A DNA stretch of 64,000 bases, from positions 1,514,829-1,578,828 of the forward strand of contig NZ_CP023277.1 of assembly GCF_003065385.1 (NCBI RefSeq). Reading direction: 5' to 3'. The position numbers and the translations under genes were made by a program. The notes beneath the pieces were generated by a model that was not told the origin of the DNA, did not search any database, and was given only the letters and a program-made list of their open reading frames with translations. Positions 46,156-54,945 of the stretch are shown here, in pieces. Numbering within the stretch: position 1 is the stretch's first letter; every line of letters starts with the position of its first letter. Origin of the DNA: Polynucleobacter acidiphobus. GTDB taxonomy: Bacteria; Pseudomonadota; Gammaproteobacteria; Burkholderiales; Burkholderiaceae.

Positions 46156-47643
46156 ATGAACTCACTTGCTATCCCACACATTGCAACATCAGCAAGCCCG
46201 CAAGAGGCCCTCGATATTGCCCATTCTTTTTTACTCAAGCCCAATGGCCTAGGTCCTTCTGACCTTGATCAACTATTTGGGGTGATGCATGCGCATCGCT
46301 TAGATGATGCGGATTTATATTTTCAATACACACGTAGTGAGCAATGGAGCTTAGAAGAGGGGATTGTCAAATCCGGCAGTTTCAATATTGATCAAGGTGT
46401 TGGTATTCGTGCGATCTCGGGCGATAAAACAGCATTTGCTTACTCGGATGTGATTAGCTCTGAAGCTTTATTAAAAGCTGCGCATGCTACTCGCGTAATT
46501 GGCCCCAAAGGTGGCAAAGTCAAAGTCCGCGCCCCACTTTCGGCATCAACACACTCTAATCCAGCTTTATATAGCACCTTCAATCCATTGGACTCATTAA
46601 CGCCTCCAGAAAAGATTGCGCTCTTAGAAGGAATTGAACGACGTGCCAAGGCCCGTGATCCACGCATCATCCAAGTCATGGCCAGTCTTGCGGGTGAGTT
46701 TGATGTTGTGATGGTGGCTCGCTCTAATGGCTTATTGGCTGCTGATATTCGCCCACTCGTGCGCGTATCGATTCATGTTATTGCTGAGCAAAATGGTCGG
46801 CGAGAATCCGGCTCTGCCGGTGGTGGAGCGCGTGCCGACTACAGTTTTTTTGATACCCAGCGTATTGATCAGTGGGTCGATGAAGCAGTTGATCATGCCC
46901 TCCTGAATCTCGATTCCCGTCCAGCGCCTGCAGGCCCAATGACCGTTGTCATGGGCCCGGGCTGGCCTGGCGTACTGCTGCATGAAGCCATTGGCCACGG
47001 TCTTGAGGGGGACTTTAATCGCAAAGGATCTTCTGCGTTTTCTGGACGCATTGGTCAGCGGGTGGCTGCCAAAGGTGTCACGGTGGTTGATGATGGAACA
47101 CTCAGCGGACGTCGCGGCTCGCTCAATATGGATGATGAGGGCACGCCCACGCAGTGCACCACCCTGATTGAAGACGGTGTTTTAAAGGGCTACATTCAAG
47201 ACAGTCTTAATGCGCGCTTGATGGGAATGCCTCTGACGGGCAATGGACGGCGTGAGAGTTTTGCCTCGCTGCCCCTACCCCGCATGACCAACACCTACAT
47301 GCTATCGGGTCACTATGATCCAGAAGAAATTGTGGCTAGTATTGATCGAGGTCTCTATGCCGTGAACTTTGGCGGTGGGCAAGTCGACATCACGAGTGGC
47401 AAATTTGTATTTTCTGCCTCGGTGGCGTATTGGGTGGAAAAAGGCAAGATCCAATACCCTGTCAAAGGAGCAACCATTATTGGTAATGGCCCAGAATCCT
47501 TAAAGCAAGTGAGCATGATCGGCAATGACCTTCGTCTAGATAGCGGAGTGGGCGTATGTGGCAAAGAAGGGCAAAGTGTCCCGGTAGGTGTGGGTCAGCC
47601 AACCTTACGCATTGATGAAATGACCGTTGGGGGTACGGCTTGA
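46156..47643 (+). CDS. tldD: Metalloprotease subunit TldD
   Basis: TldD with TldE forms a zinc peptidase that acts on unfolded peptides and, in some hosts, matures microcins. The 495 residues contain the metal motif HEAIGHGLEGD (near 276-286), then GTLSGRRGSLNMDDEGTPTQ (split motif), RRESFASLPLPRMTNTYM and GVCGKEGQSVPVGVGQPTLR. The N-terminal domain has the family stretch SGSFNIDQGVGIRAI. The start ATG is eight bases after the amidase gene. tldE (pmbA) is not in the window. Confidence 0.95.
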   Translation: MNSLAIPHIATSASPQEALDIAHSFLLKPNGLGPSDLDQLFGVMHAHRLDDADLYFQYTRSEQWSLEEGIVKSGSFNIDQGVGIRAISGDKTAFAYSDVISSEALLKAAHATRVIGPKGGKVKVRAPLSASTHSNPALYSTFNPLDSLTPPEKIALLEGIERRAKARDPRIIQVMASLAGEFDVVMVARSNGLLAADIRPLVRVSIHVIAEQNGRRESGSAGGGARADYSFFDTQRIDQWVDEAVDHALLNLDSRPAPAGPMTVVMGPGWPGVLLHEAIGHGLEGDFNRKGSSAFSGRIGQRVAAKGVTVVDDGTLSGRRGSLNMDDEGTPTQCTTLIEDGVLKGYIQDSLNARLMGMPLTGNGRRESFASLPLPRMTNTYMLSGHYDPEEIVASIDRGLYAVNFGGGQVDITSGKFVFSASVAYWVEKGKIQYPVKGATIIGNGPESLKQVSMIGNDLRLDSGVGVCGKEGQSVPVGVGQPTLRIDEMTVGGTA

Positions 47644-47700
47644 TTTGCATGCGCTTCTATTAGATCGCACCGACCTCTATCAGGCTTTAGAATAGAGGGT

Positions 47701-48822
47701 ATGAGCACAAAACCCCATACCCCCCAAGAAAACTGGTACGCAAGCTTAGATAAAACCTCTGCGACCGATGATCAACGTGTCGGTAACATTACTGTTTTAC
47801 CGCCCCCCGAGCATTTGATTCGGTTTTTTCCAATCGTAGGCACGCCAACTGAAAAGCTAATCGGGCGTACTCGGGACAAAATCCGGAATCTAATTCATGG
47901 CAAAGATGATCGCCTCTTAGTAATCATTGGCCCTTGCTCAATCCATGATCCTTCTGCAGCCTTGGAGTACTGCCAACGCCTCATGAGAGAGCGTACGCGC
48001 TTAGCCGATGATCTGGAAATTGTCATGCGTGTGTATTTTGAGAAACCCCGCACGACGGTTGGCTGGAAAGGACTCATCAACGACCCCTATCTCGATGAGA
48101 GTTTTAAGATTGAAGAAGGTCTGCGTATTGCGCGCCAAGTGCTCATGGAAATTAATCGCCTGGGCATGCCAGCTGGTAGTGAGTTCCTCGATGTGATCTC
48201 ACCCCAATACATTGCCGATTTAATTTCCTGGGGTGCAATCGGCGCCAGAACGACAGAAAGTCAAGTTCATCGCGAACTCAGTTCTGGACTATCTGCGCCA
48301 ATCGGATTTAAGAATGGGACTGATGGAAATATCAAAATCGCAACCGATGCGATTCAAGCGGCGCATCGGCCACATCATTTCTTATCGGTGCACAAAAATG
48401 GTCAGGTTGCAATCGTTGAAACCAAGGGCAATAAAGACTGTCACGTGATTCTGCGTGGCGGTAAAGAGCCCAATTACGAAGCAAAGTATGTTGAAGCAGC
48501 CTGTGCTGAACTAGAAGCTGCAAAGTTACCAGCCTCTTTGATGGTTGATCTATCGCATGCCAATTCAAGTAAACAGCATCAACGGCAAATCGATGTTGCT
48601 AATAATGTTGCTGAACAAATCGAGAGTGGATCCCGTAAGATTTTTGGGGTCATGATTGAGAGTCATTTAAACGCCGGCGCTCAGAAGTTCACACCTGGCA
48701 AGGATGATCCAAAACAGCTGGAATATGGCAAGAGCATTACCGATGCCTGCATTAACTGGGATGATTCTGTGAAAGTACTCGAGCGTCTTGCGCAGGCAGT
48801 TCGCAAACGGCGACGCGCCTAG
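47701..48822 (+). CDS. aroG: 3-deoxy-7-phosphoheptulonate (DAHP) synthase, class I
   Basis: DAHP synthase condenses PEP and erythrose-4-phosphate, the first shikimate step. The 373 residues match the AroF/G/H class: VIIGPCSIHDPSAALEY with the metal-binding Cys, MRVYFEKPRTTVGWKG, GSEFLDVISPQYIADLISWGAIGARTTESQ, GFKNGTDG, LMVDLSHANS and VMIESHL. Which amino acid inhibits it cannot be decided, so the symbol is nominal. A TAGAAT at 47688-47693 lies only eight bases before the ATG, so the mRNA may be nearly leaderless. It ends at a strong terminator. Confidence 0.93.
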   Translation: MSTKPHTPQENWYASLDKTSATDDQRVGNITVLPPPEHLIRFFPIVGTPTEKLIGRTRDKIRNLIHGKDDRLLVIIGPCSIHDPSAALEYCQRLMRERTRLADDLEIVMRVYFEKPRTTVGWKGLINDPYLDESFKIEEGLRIARQVLMEINRLGMPAGSEFLDVISPQYIADLISWGAIGARTTESQVHRELSSGLSAPIGFKNGTDGNIKIATDAIQAAHRPHHFLSVHKNGQVAIVETKGNKDCHVILRGGKEPNYEAKYVEAACAELEAAKLPASLMVDLSHANSSKQHQRQIDVANNVAEQIESGSRKIFGVMIESHLNAGAQKFTPGKDDPKQLEYGKSITDACINWDDSVKVLERLAQAVRKRRRA

Positions 48823-48841
48823 TTATCTGCTTAATTCATCA

Positions 48842-48870
48842 AAAACGCGGCTTAAAGCCGCGTTTTTTCT
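48842..48870. terminator. Bidirectional terminator between aroG and the adenosyltransferase
   Basis: ACGCGGCTT and AAGCCGCGT, one base apart, give a GC-rich stem flanked by AAAA and TTTTTT. It sits between two convergent genes, 20 bases after the aroG stop and a few bases before the adenosyltransferase stop at 48873. Confidence 0.88.
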
Positions 48871-48872
48871 TT

Positions 48873-49445
48873 CTAGCTATCTTGTGCTTTATTTTGATTC
48901 TTCCACAGCACGTCTTGACCACCAGCAGCCTGGTTTAAAACCCGGGCAATCACAAAGAGAAGATCGGATAAACGATTGACGTATTGACGCGGTGAGTCAG
49001 CAATTGGGTCAACCCAACCTAACTTGACAATAGAGCGCTCAGCGCGTCGACAAACGGTTCGACAGACATGCGCCTGAGCTGCCGCGCGGGTTCCCCCTGG
49101 CAAGATAAATTCTTTGAGCGGAGGAAGATTGGCGTTGTAGTGAGCTAACCAAGTATCGAGCTGCTCAACTTGCTCAAGTTTTAATAGGGTGTAATTGGGA
49201 ATACAAAGCTCCCCGCCCAGGTCAAACAAATCATGCTGGACTCGTAACAGCAATGCCTGAAGATCGGAAGCAATCGATGCGGGGAGCTCTTCGGTCATCA
49301 AAACCCCAATTTGCGAGTTCAGCTCATCCACATCGCCCATGGCGCAGATACGTAAATGATCTTTTTCAACTCGGCTACCGTCACCAAGGCCAGTCATACC
49401 GGCATCACCAGTTCGGGTTGCAATTTTTGATAGTCGATTTCCCAT
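48873..49445 (-). CDS. Cob(I)alamin adenosyltransferase, PduO type
   Basis: This enzyme attaches the adenosyl group of ATP to cob(I)alamin to form coenzyme B12. The 190 residues carry the PduO-type ATP loop TRTGDAGMTGLGDGSRVEKD, DELNSQIG, FILPGGTRAAAQAHVCRTVCRRAER and YVNRLSDLLFVIARVLN. This is the PduO/MMAB fold, not CobA. It is divergent from glcD with a 34-base gap. I see no cobalamin riboswitch upstream. Its B12-dependent partner is not in the window. Confidence 0.93.
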   Translation of the reverse strand: MGNRLSKIATRTGDAGMTGLGDGSRVEKDHLRICAMGDVDELNSQIGVLMTEELPASIASDLQALLLRVQHDLFDLGGELCIPNYTLLKLEQVEQLDTWLAHYNANLPPLKEFILPGGTRAAAQAHVCRTVCRRAERSIVKLGWVDPIADSPRQYVNRLSDLLFVIARVLNQAAGGQDVLWKNQNKAQDS

Positions 49446-49479
49446 GAACAGATTATAGGTAAATGGCTAAAATAGACGA

Positions 49480-50976
49480 ATGAATGCCCCCGCTTCTTCT
49501 GCTGAAATCCAATCCCTACAAGCCAAACAGGCTATTTTGGTCGATGCCTTACGGCCATTTCTAGCAGATGATGCCCTCCTTTGGCAGCCCGAGGACACCA
49601 TTCCCTATGAATGCGATGGCTTGGCGGCCTATCGCAAAATGCCCCTGGCAGTGGCACTTCCTGAGAATGAAGAGCAAGTGGTCAATATCCTTAAAGCCTG
49701 CAAAGCCCTTGGAGTTCCTGTGGTACCGCGCGGCTCGGGCACCGGTCTCTCGGGCGGTGCAATGCCGATTGAGCAAGGCTTGGTTTTATCGTTAGCCAAG
49801 TTCAAAAAGATTTTGCAGGTCGATCCCTTTACACGCACTGCGGTCGTGCAGCCAGGCGTCCGAAATCTGGCAATCTCAGAAGCGGTCGCAAAGCATGGTT
49901 TGTACTACGCACCCGATCCATCCTCGCAGATTGCTTGTTCAATTGGTGGAAATGTTAATGAGAACTCGGGTGGCGTGCACTGCTTAAAGTATGGCTTGAC
50001 GCTTCACAATGTATTGCGCGTTCGCGCCGTCCTGATGAATGGTGATGTGGTGGAATTTGGCAGCATGGCACCTGATTCACCAGGATTGGATTTGCTGGCT
50101 GTGTTGATTGGTAGCGAAGGAATGCTCGGGATTGTTACTGAGATTACGGTAAAGCTTGTGCCTAAGCCAAAATTAGCACGCGTCATTATGGCCAGTTTTG
50201 ATGATATTGAAAAGGGTGGCAATGCGGTCGCCGCCATCATCGCTGCGGGGATTATTCCAGCTGGTTTAGAAATGATGGATAAACCAACCACGCGTGCTGT
50301 TGAGGAGTTTGTGCATGCTGGCTATGACCTCAACGCAGAGGCTATCTTATTGTGCGAATCGGATGGAACCCCCGAAGAGGTCGAAGAAGAAATCGCCCGC
50401 ATGAATGCGGTATTAGAAAAGCAAGGGGCTAGTCGCATTCAAGTCTCTGAAAGTGAGGCGGAGCGCTTGCGCTTTTGGAGTGGACGTAAGAATGCCTTCC
50501 CAGCCGCTGGACGGATTGCAGCAGATTATTACTGCATGGATGGAACCATTCCAAGGCGTCATATTGCAACCCTACTAAAGCGCATTAAAGGCATGGAGGC
50601 CAAATATGGTCTGGGCTGTCTCAATGTCTTTCATGCGGGAGATGGCAATATGCATCCCCTCATTTTGTTTAATGGTGCTGATCCGGATGAATGGCACCGG
50701 GCAGAAGAATTTGGCACTGAAATCCTTGAGGCCTGCGTTGAACTCGGAGGCACCATCACTGGTGAGCATGGTGTAGGGATCGAGAAAATTAATTCCATGT
50801 GCGTTCAATTTGGCGAACAGGAGCGTGAGCGTTTTTGGGGTGTTAAAGCGGCATTTGATCCAGATCGTCTTTTAAACCCTGATAAAGCCATTCCAACGCT
50901 CAATCGCTGTGCTGAATATGGACGGATGCGCGTCAGCGGTGGCGTATTACCCCACCCTGAACTGGAGCGCTTCTAG
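49480..50976 (+). CDS. glcD: Glycolate oxidase, FAD subunit GlcD
   Basis: GlcD is the FAD-binding catalytic subunit of glycolate dehydrogenase, which oxidises glycolate to glyoxylate at the membrane. The 498 residues contain the VAO-type FAD fold: VPRGSGTGLSGGAMPIEQG, PGVRNLAISEAV, SIGGNVNENSGGVHCLKYG, and IGSEGMLGIVTEITVKL. The C-terminal FAD-oxidase domain has NVFHAGDGNMHPLI and GTITGEHGVGIEK. It starts the glcDEF operon, followed two bases later by glcE. D-lactate dehydrogenases are similar, but the three-gene arrangement supports glycolate. Confidence 0.94.
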   Translation: MNAPASSAEIQSLQAKQAILVDALRPFLADDALLWQPEDTIPYECDGLAAYRKMPLAVALPENEEQVVNILKACKALGVPVVPRGSGTGLSGGAMPIEQGLVLSLAKFKKILQVDPFTRTAVVQPGVRNLAISEAVAKHGLYYAPDPSSQIACSIGGNVNENSGGVHCLKYGLTLHNVLRVRAVLMNGDVVEFGSMAPDSPGLDLLAVLIGSEGMLGIVTEITVKLVPKPKLARVIMASFDDIEKGGNAVAAIIAAGIIPAGLEMMDKPTTRAVEEFVHAGYDLNAEAILLCESDGTPEEVEEEIARMNAVLEKQGASRIQVSESEAERLRFWSGRKNAFPAAGRIAADYYCMDGTIPRRHIATLLKRIKGMEAKYGLGCLNVFHAGDGNMHPLILFNGADPDEWHRAEEFGTEILEACVELGGTITGEHGVGIEKINSMCVQFGEQERERFWGVKAAFDPDRLLNPDKAIPTLNRCAEYGRMRVSGGVLPHPELERF

Positions 50977-50978
50977 GC

Positions 50979-52112
50979 ATGAACGAAACAGTACTCTCGC
51001 GGTTTCGTGAGCAAATTATTGAGGCTGGTAAACAGAATCAGGTGCTATCGATCCAAGGTGGCAATACAAAATCATGGTACGGTAACCCAAGCCGGTCTCC
51101 CATTTTGAGTACGAAACCGTATCAGGGAATATTGGATTACCAACCTGAGGAGTTAGTGATCACGGCGTGTGCCGGCACGTCGATTGCAGAAATCGAGTCA
51201 ATCTTGGCCAAAAATAATCAGATCCTGCCATTTGAGCCGCCTCACTTTGGTGACGATGCGACCTTTGGAGGCGTGATTGCTGCAGGCCTTGCTGGTCCTG
51301 CTCGCATTAGTGCTGGAAATTTACGAGACTTTGTTTTGGGAACCCGGCTGATGGATGGTCGCGGTGAAGACCTATCCTTTGGCGGTAAGGTCATGAAAAA
51401 CGTCGCCGGTTACGATGTCTCGCGCCTTCTGCCTGGCTCACTAGGAACACTTGCTCTACTTTTAGAGGCTTCCGTAAAAGTATTGCCAAAGCCTGCAGCA
51501 ACTGCGAGTCTTCGCTGCAGGATGGGTGCCAGTGATGCATTAAAAATACTCAATGAATGGGCTGGGCAACCTTTACCGCTCAATGCCAGCGCTTGGATTG
51601 GTGATGCAGGTGGTGAGGGTGAGCTAACGATTCGTTTGGCGGGAGCGAAGGCAGCGGTTACCTCTGCTAGTCAAATGATGCAAGATCGATTGGGCGCTAC
51701 CGTACTCGATGATTCAGAGGCTGATTTATTTTGGCGCAATCTTCGTGAACAGCAGCTTTCTTGGTTTAGTCAAATGCCAAATCACCACGCACTTTGGCGA
51801 CTCTCCTTGCCAGCCAACTGCCCAGTGCTAGCGATGCCTAAGGATTGCTTGCCGGAAATCATCATGGAGTGGCATGGACAAGAGCGTTGGATACAAGGTC
51901 CTGCCAATCAATCAACGGCAAACGTGTTACAGAAACTTGCAATCCAGCATGGCGGGCATTTAACCTGCTTTCGATCATTAAGCACCGAGGCATTCGAACG
52001 CTTTACTCGGTTGGATTCCAATCCTCTAACCGCAGGCTTTGAGGCCGTGCAAAAACGGTTGAGGCACTCCTTTGATCCCTTTGGTGTATTTACAACTGGG
52101 CGCTTACCTTAA
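50979..52112 (+). CDS. glcE: Glycolate oxidase subunit GlcE
   Basis: GlcE is the second FAD-binding-like subunit of glycolate dehydrogenase. The 377 residues begin with a PCMH-type region: VLSIQGGNTKSWYG, ELVITACAGTSIAEIES, GDDATFGGVIAAGLAGPAR, GTRLMDGRGEDLSFGGKVMKNVAGYDVSRL. The C-terminal half is poorly conserved, as usual in GlcE, and ends DPFGVFTTGRLP. It sits two bases after glcD and two before glcF. Confidence 0.94.
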   Translation: MNETVLSRFREQIIEAGKQNQVLSIQGGNTKSWYGNPSRSPILSTKPYQGILDYQPEELVITACAGTSIAEIESILAKNNQILPFEPPHFGDDATFGGVIAAGLAGPARISAGNLRDFVLGTRLMDGRGEDLSFGGKVMKNVAGYDVSRLLPGSLGTLALLLEASVKVLPKPAATASLRCRMGASDALKILNEWAGQPLPLNASAWIGDAGGEGELTIRLAGAKAAVTSASQMMQDRLGATVLDDSEADLFWRNLREQQLSWFSQMPNHHALWRLSLPANCPVLAMPKDCLPEIIMEWHGQERWIQGPANQSTANVLQKLAIQHGGHLTCFRSLSTEAFERFTRLDSNPLTAGFEAVQKRLRHSFDPFGVFTTGRLP

Positions 52113-52114
52113 GT

Positions 52115-53368
52115 ATGGAAACAAAATTAGCTCCTGAGTTCATCAATACCGCTGACGGTATTGAAGCAAAACGCATATTAGGTAAATGCGTGCACTGCGG
52201 GTTTTGTACAGCAACTTGCCCAACCTATCAACTATTAGGTGATGAGTTAGATGGACCTCGTGGTCGTATTTATTTGATCAAACAAATTGCTGAGGGTCAG
52301 GCTCCCACGGAAAAGACCAGAACCCATTTGGATCGGTGCTTAACGTGTCGAAATTGCGAGAGTACCTGCCCAAGCGGTGTGGAGTATGGCAAGTTAGTTG
52401 ATATTGGCCGCAAGTGGGCTGAAGAAAAGACGGCATCACGCCCCGTTGGGCAGAAGTTGACGCGTTGGTTATTAAAAGAAGGATTAACCAATAAACCTTT
52501 ATTTGATTCAGCGATGCGTATCGGTCGCATGATGCGGCCTCTGATGCCAACCTCCCTTGCTCGTAAGGTGCCCAATGGCTTGCCAGCAGGCCCAAGACCT
52601 AATCGACAGCACGCTCGCAAAATGCTGATGCTCGATGGCTGTGTTCAACCTGGCATGTTGCCCAACATCAACCTTGCTACGCTGCGGGTATTTGATGCTT
52701 TGGGCGTTCAGTTAATTAGCGCTCCCAAAGCGGGTTGCTGCGGTGCACTACGGTATCACCTCAATGATCAAGTCGGCGGCTTAGCCGATGCGAAGCGTAA
52801 TATCGATGCATGGTGGCCATTGATTGAGAACGGCAAGGACTCCGTAGAAGCGATTGTGATGAATGCGTCAGGCTGCGGGGTGATGGTCAAAGACTATGGA
52901 CATTTATTAGCGAATGATCCTGTCTATGCAAAGAAAGCAGAGCGCGTCTCGCAACTATGTAAAGATGTTTCAGAGCTCTTACCTGAGTTTAAAGACGCAT
53001 TAATTCATCAAATTGGCTCGCAGCCAAAGTCTGGTGTGGTTTACCACCCCCCATGCACATTGCAGCATGGTCAACAAATTCGCGGGAAGGTGGAAGGTCT
53101 TCTTGAAAGCCTAGGGATTTCAGTTCATTTGTGTGCCGATAGTCATCTATGCTGCGGCTCAGCGGGTACATACTCAATTTTGCAAGCTAACCTTTCTGAT
53201 CAATTACGGGCTCAGAAACTACAAAATCTTGAGGCTGCCTGCACACAATCGGGAGCTAAGACAATCGTCTCTGGCAATATTGGCTGCATTAGTCATCTGC
53301 ATCAAGATGATCTGCCCGTGCGCCATTGGATTGAAATCATCGATCAATTGTTGCCAAAGAACCCATGA
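52115..53368 (+). CDS. glcF: Glycolate oxidase iron-sulfur subunit GlcF
   Basis: GlcF passes electrons from GlcDE to the respiratory chain. The 417 residues have two 4Fe-4S motifs, CVHCGFCTATCPTY (near 26-39) and CLTCRNCESTCPSG (near 73-86). Two CCG-type cysteine-rich domains follow, with GCCGALRYH and LCCGSAGTYSILQ, typical of the heterodisulfide-reductase-like family. Its stop overlaps the yggS start as ATGA. Confidence 0.95.
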   Translation: METKLAPEFINTADGIEAKRILGKCVHCGFCTATCPTYQLLGDELDGPRGRIYLIKQIAEGQAPTEKTRTHLDRCLTCRNCESTCPSGVEYGKLVDIGRKWAEEKTASRPVGQKLTRWLLKEGLTNKPLFDSAMRIGRMMRPLMPTSLARKVPNGLPAGPRPNRQHARKMLMLDGCVQPGMLPNINLATLRVFDALGVQLISAPKAGCCGALRYHLNDQVGGLADAKRNIDAWWPLIENGKDSVEAIVMNASGCGVMVKDYGHLLANDPVYAKKAERVSQLCKDVSELLPEFKDALIHQIGSQPKSGVVYHPPCTLQHGQQIRGKVEGLLESLGISVHLCADSHLCCGSAGTYSILQANLSDQLRAQKLQNLEAACTQSGAKTIVSGNIGCISHLHQDDLPVRHWIEIIDQLLPKNP

Positions 53369-54099
53369 GTCGGATTACTGATTGCCTGATGGCTGTTCGG
53401 CATCGCATCGATGCAGCTGCTGAACACTACGGTCGCGATCCAGAGTCCATTGAATTAATTGCCGTTAGCAAAACCTTTCCGGCGAGTGCAATTGAGGAAG
53501 CGATGCACGCAGGTCAAAAAGCCTTTGGTGAAAATTATGTGCAGGAGGCGGTGGAGAAGATTCAGCGACTCGATCAACTGCGTCCATGGCTGGAGTGGCA
53601 TTTTATTGGCCCACTGCAAAGTAATAAAACATCTGACATCGCTGAACACTTTGATTGGATTCACACCATTGATCGCGAGAAAATTGCGCAACGCCTCTCG
53701 GATCAACGGCAAGCCCACAGTCGTCTGGGACCCCTTCAGGCATGCGTTCAAGTCAATATCAGCCAAGAAGAAAGTAAGTCGGGTGTAATGCCAAGCGATA
53801 CCTTGCAACTGTGTAAGGTGGTAGCTTCGCTTCCAGGTTTAGTATTGCGTGGACTAATGGCTATCCCAGCTCCCAGTGCCAACGAGGCCGAGCAGCGTGA
53901 GGCTTTCGCAGCGATGCGTCACTTGTTTGAGGATATTCGGATGCAAACTCAAAGAGTGGCTGGTTTTGAAGACTTTGATACTCTCTCCATGGGGATGTCC
54001 GATGATCTTGAGGCGGCGATTGCTGAGGGCGCCACGATGGTGCGCGTTGGTAGTGCAATTTTTGGAGAGCGCAAACTAAGCGCTAAGATAGAGTCATGA
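53365..54099 (+). CDS. yggS: PLP homeostasis protein, YggS/PLPBP family
   Basis: YggS binds pyridoxal 5'-phosphate and keeps its levels balanced; no enzyme activity is known. The 244 residues fold as a TIM barrel. The PLP lysine is K36 in LIAVSKTFPA, followed by FGENYVQEAVEKI, WHFIGPLQSNK, QVNISQEESKSG, LRGLMAIP, and LSMGMSDDLEAAIAEGATMVRVG. It overlaps glcF and proC by four bases on each side, so translation of the set is coupled. Pairing with proC is a well-known genomic association. Confidence 0.96.
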   Translation: MSRITDCLMAVRHRIDAAAEHYGRDPESIELIAVSKTFPASAIEEAMHAGQKAFGENYVQEAVEKIQRLDQLRPWLEWHFIGPLQSNKTSDIAEHFDWIHTIDREKIAQRLSDQRQAHSRLGPLQACVQVNISQEESKSGVMPSDTLQLCKVVASLPGLVLRGLMAIPAPSANEAEQREAFAAMRHLFEDIRMQTQRVAGFEDFDTLSMGMSDDLEAAIAEGATMVRVGSAIFGERKLSAKIES

Positions 54100-54944
54100 C
54101 AAATATCCAACCGATGAATACCGTATTTATTGGTGGTGGCAATATGGCTAGAGCCATTATTGGCGGCCTCTTGCAGCAAGGGGCCGACCCAAAGTCCATC
54201 TGCGCAATTGAACCTCAAGCACAAACTGCCAAGCTTCTCGAGAATGATTTTTTGATTTCAACCTATGGGGCTGTGGGTGATGCGCGTCCGAAGATTGAGA
54301 CAGCACAGATCATTGTTTTAGCCATCAAGCCCCAAGACTTTAAGGCGGCAGCTACTGAACTCAGTAAGCATTTACAAGCTGTTGCTGATGGTCCTGTGAT
54401 CCTGAGCATTGCAGCCGGAATCCAAATTGCTGATATGTCACGCTGGCTTGAATACTCCTCATGCATTCGTGCCATGCCCAATACCCCTGCCCTGATTAAT
54501 CAAGGGATCACCGGTTTATTTGCGCCCGCTTGGGTCAGCGAGCAACAACGGCATTACGCCCAAACGATTGGCTCTGCTGTTGGCAAAGTCATTTGGGTAC
54601 CCAATGAGTCTTTAATGGATGCGGTGACCGCCCTATCGGGTAGTGGTCCAGCATATGTATTTGCTTTTTTAGAAGCCCTTCAAGCGGGCGGAGAGAAGAT
54701 GGGGCTTGCGCCAGACATCGCTCGTGAGTTGGCGAATCAAACTCTGATGGGCGCGACCGCCCTTGCTCTCCAATCATCAGAATCCCCCATGAGTCTTCGT
54801 CAAAAAGTGACCTCTAGAGGTGGAACCACTGCTGCCGCACTTGAAGTCCTCGATCAACAGCAGTGGGCAGCGATTTTGCAAAACGCCCTACTTGCTGCTC
54901 AAAAGCGTGGGGCGGCCATGGCAAAAGAATTTGGGCAATCCTAG
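54096..54944 (+). CDS. proC: Pyrroline-5-carboxylate reductase
   Basis: ProC reduces pyrroline-5-carboxylate to proline with NAD(P)H. The 282 residues begin with the Rossmann motif VFIGGGNMARAIIGGLL and contain VLAIKPQDF, ILSIAAGIQI, IRAMPNTPALINQGITGL, and the catalytic region DAVTALSGSGPAYVFAFLEALQAGGEKMGL. VTSRGGTTAAALEVL closes the active site. The ATG at 54096 overlaps yggS; an ATG at 54114 (MNTVFIGG) is a possible alternative. It ends one base from convergent ubiA. Confidence 0.95.
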   Translation: MTNIQPMNTVFIGGGNMARAIIGGLLQQGADPKSICAIEPQAQTAKLLENDFLISTYGAVGDARPKIETAQIIVLAIKPQDFKAAATELSKHLQAVADGPVILSIAAGIQIADMSRWLEYSSCIRAMPNTPALINQGITGLFAPAWVSEQQRHYAQTIGSAVGKVIWVPNESLMDAVTALSGSGPAYVFAFLEALQAGGEKMGLAPDIARELANQTLMGATALALQSSESPMSLRQKVTSRGGTTAAALEVLDQQQWAAILQNALLAAQKRGAAMAKEFGQS

Positions 54945-54945
54945 A

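Noticed and set aside
49446..49479. Cobalamin riboswitch before the adenosyltransferase or glcD
   Set aside because: The 34-base gap is far too short for one, and no B12-box-like sequence is visible.
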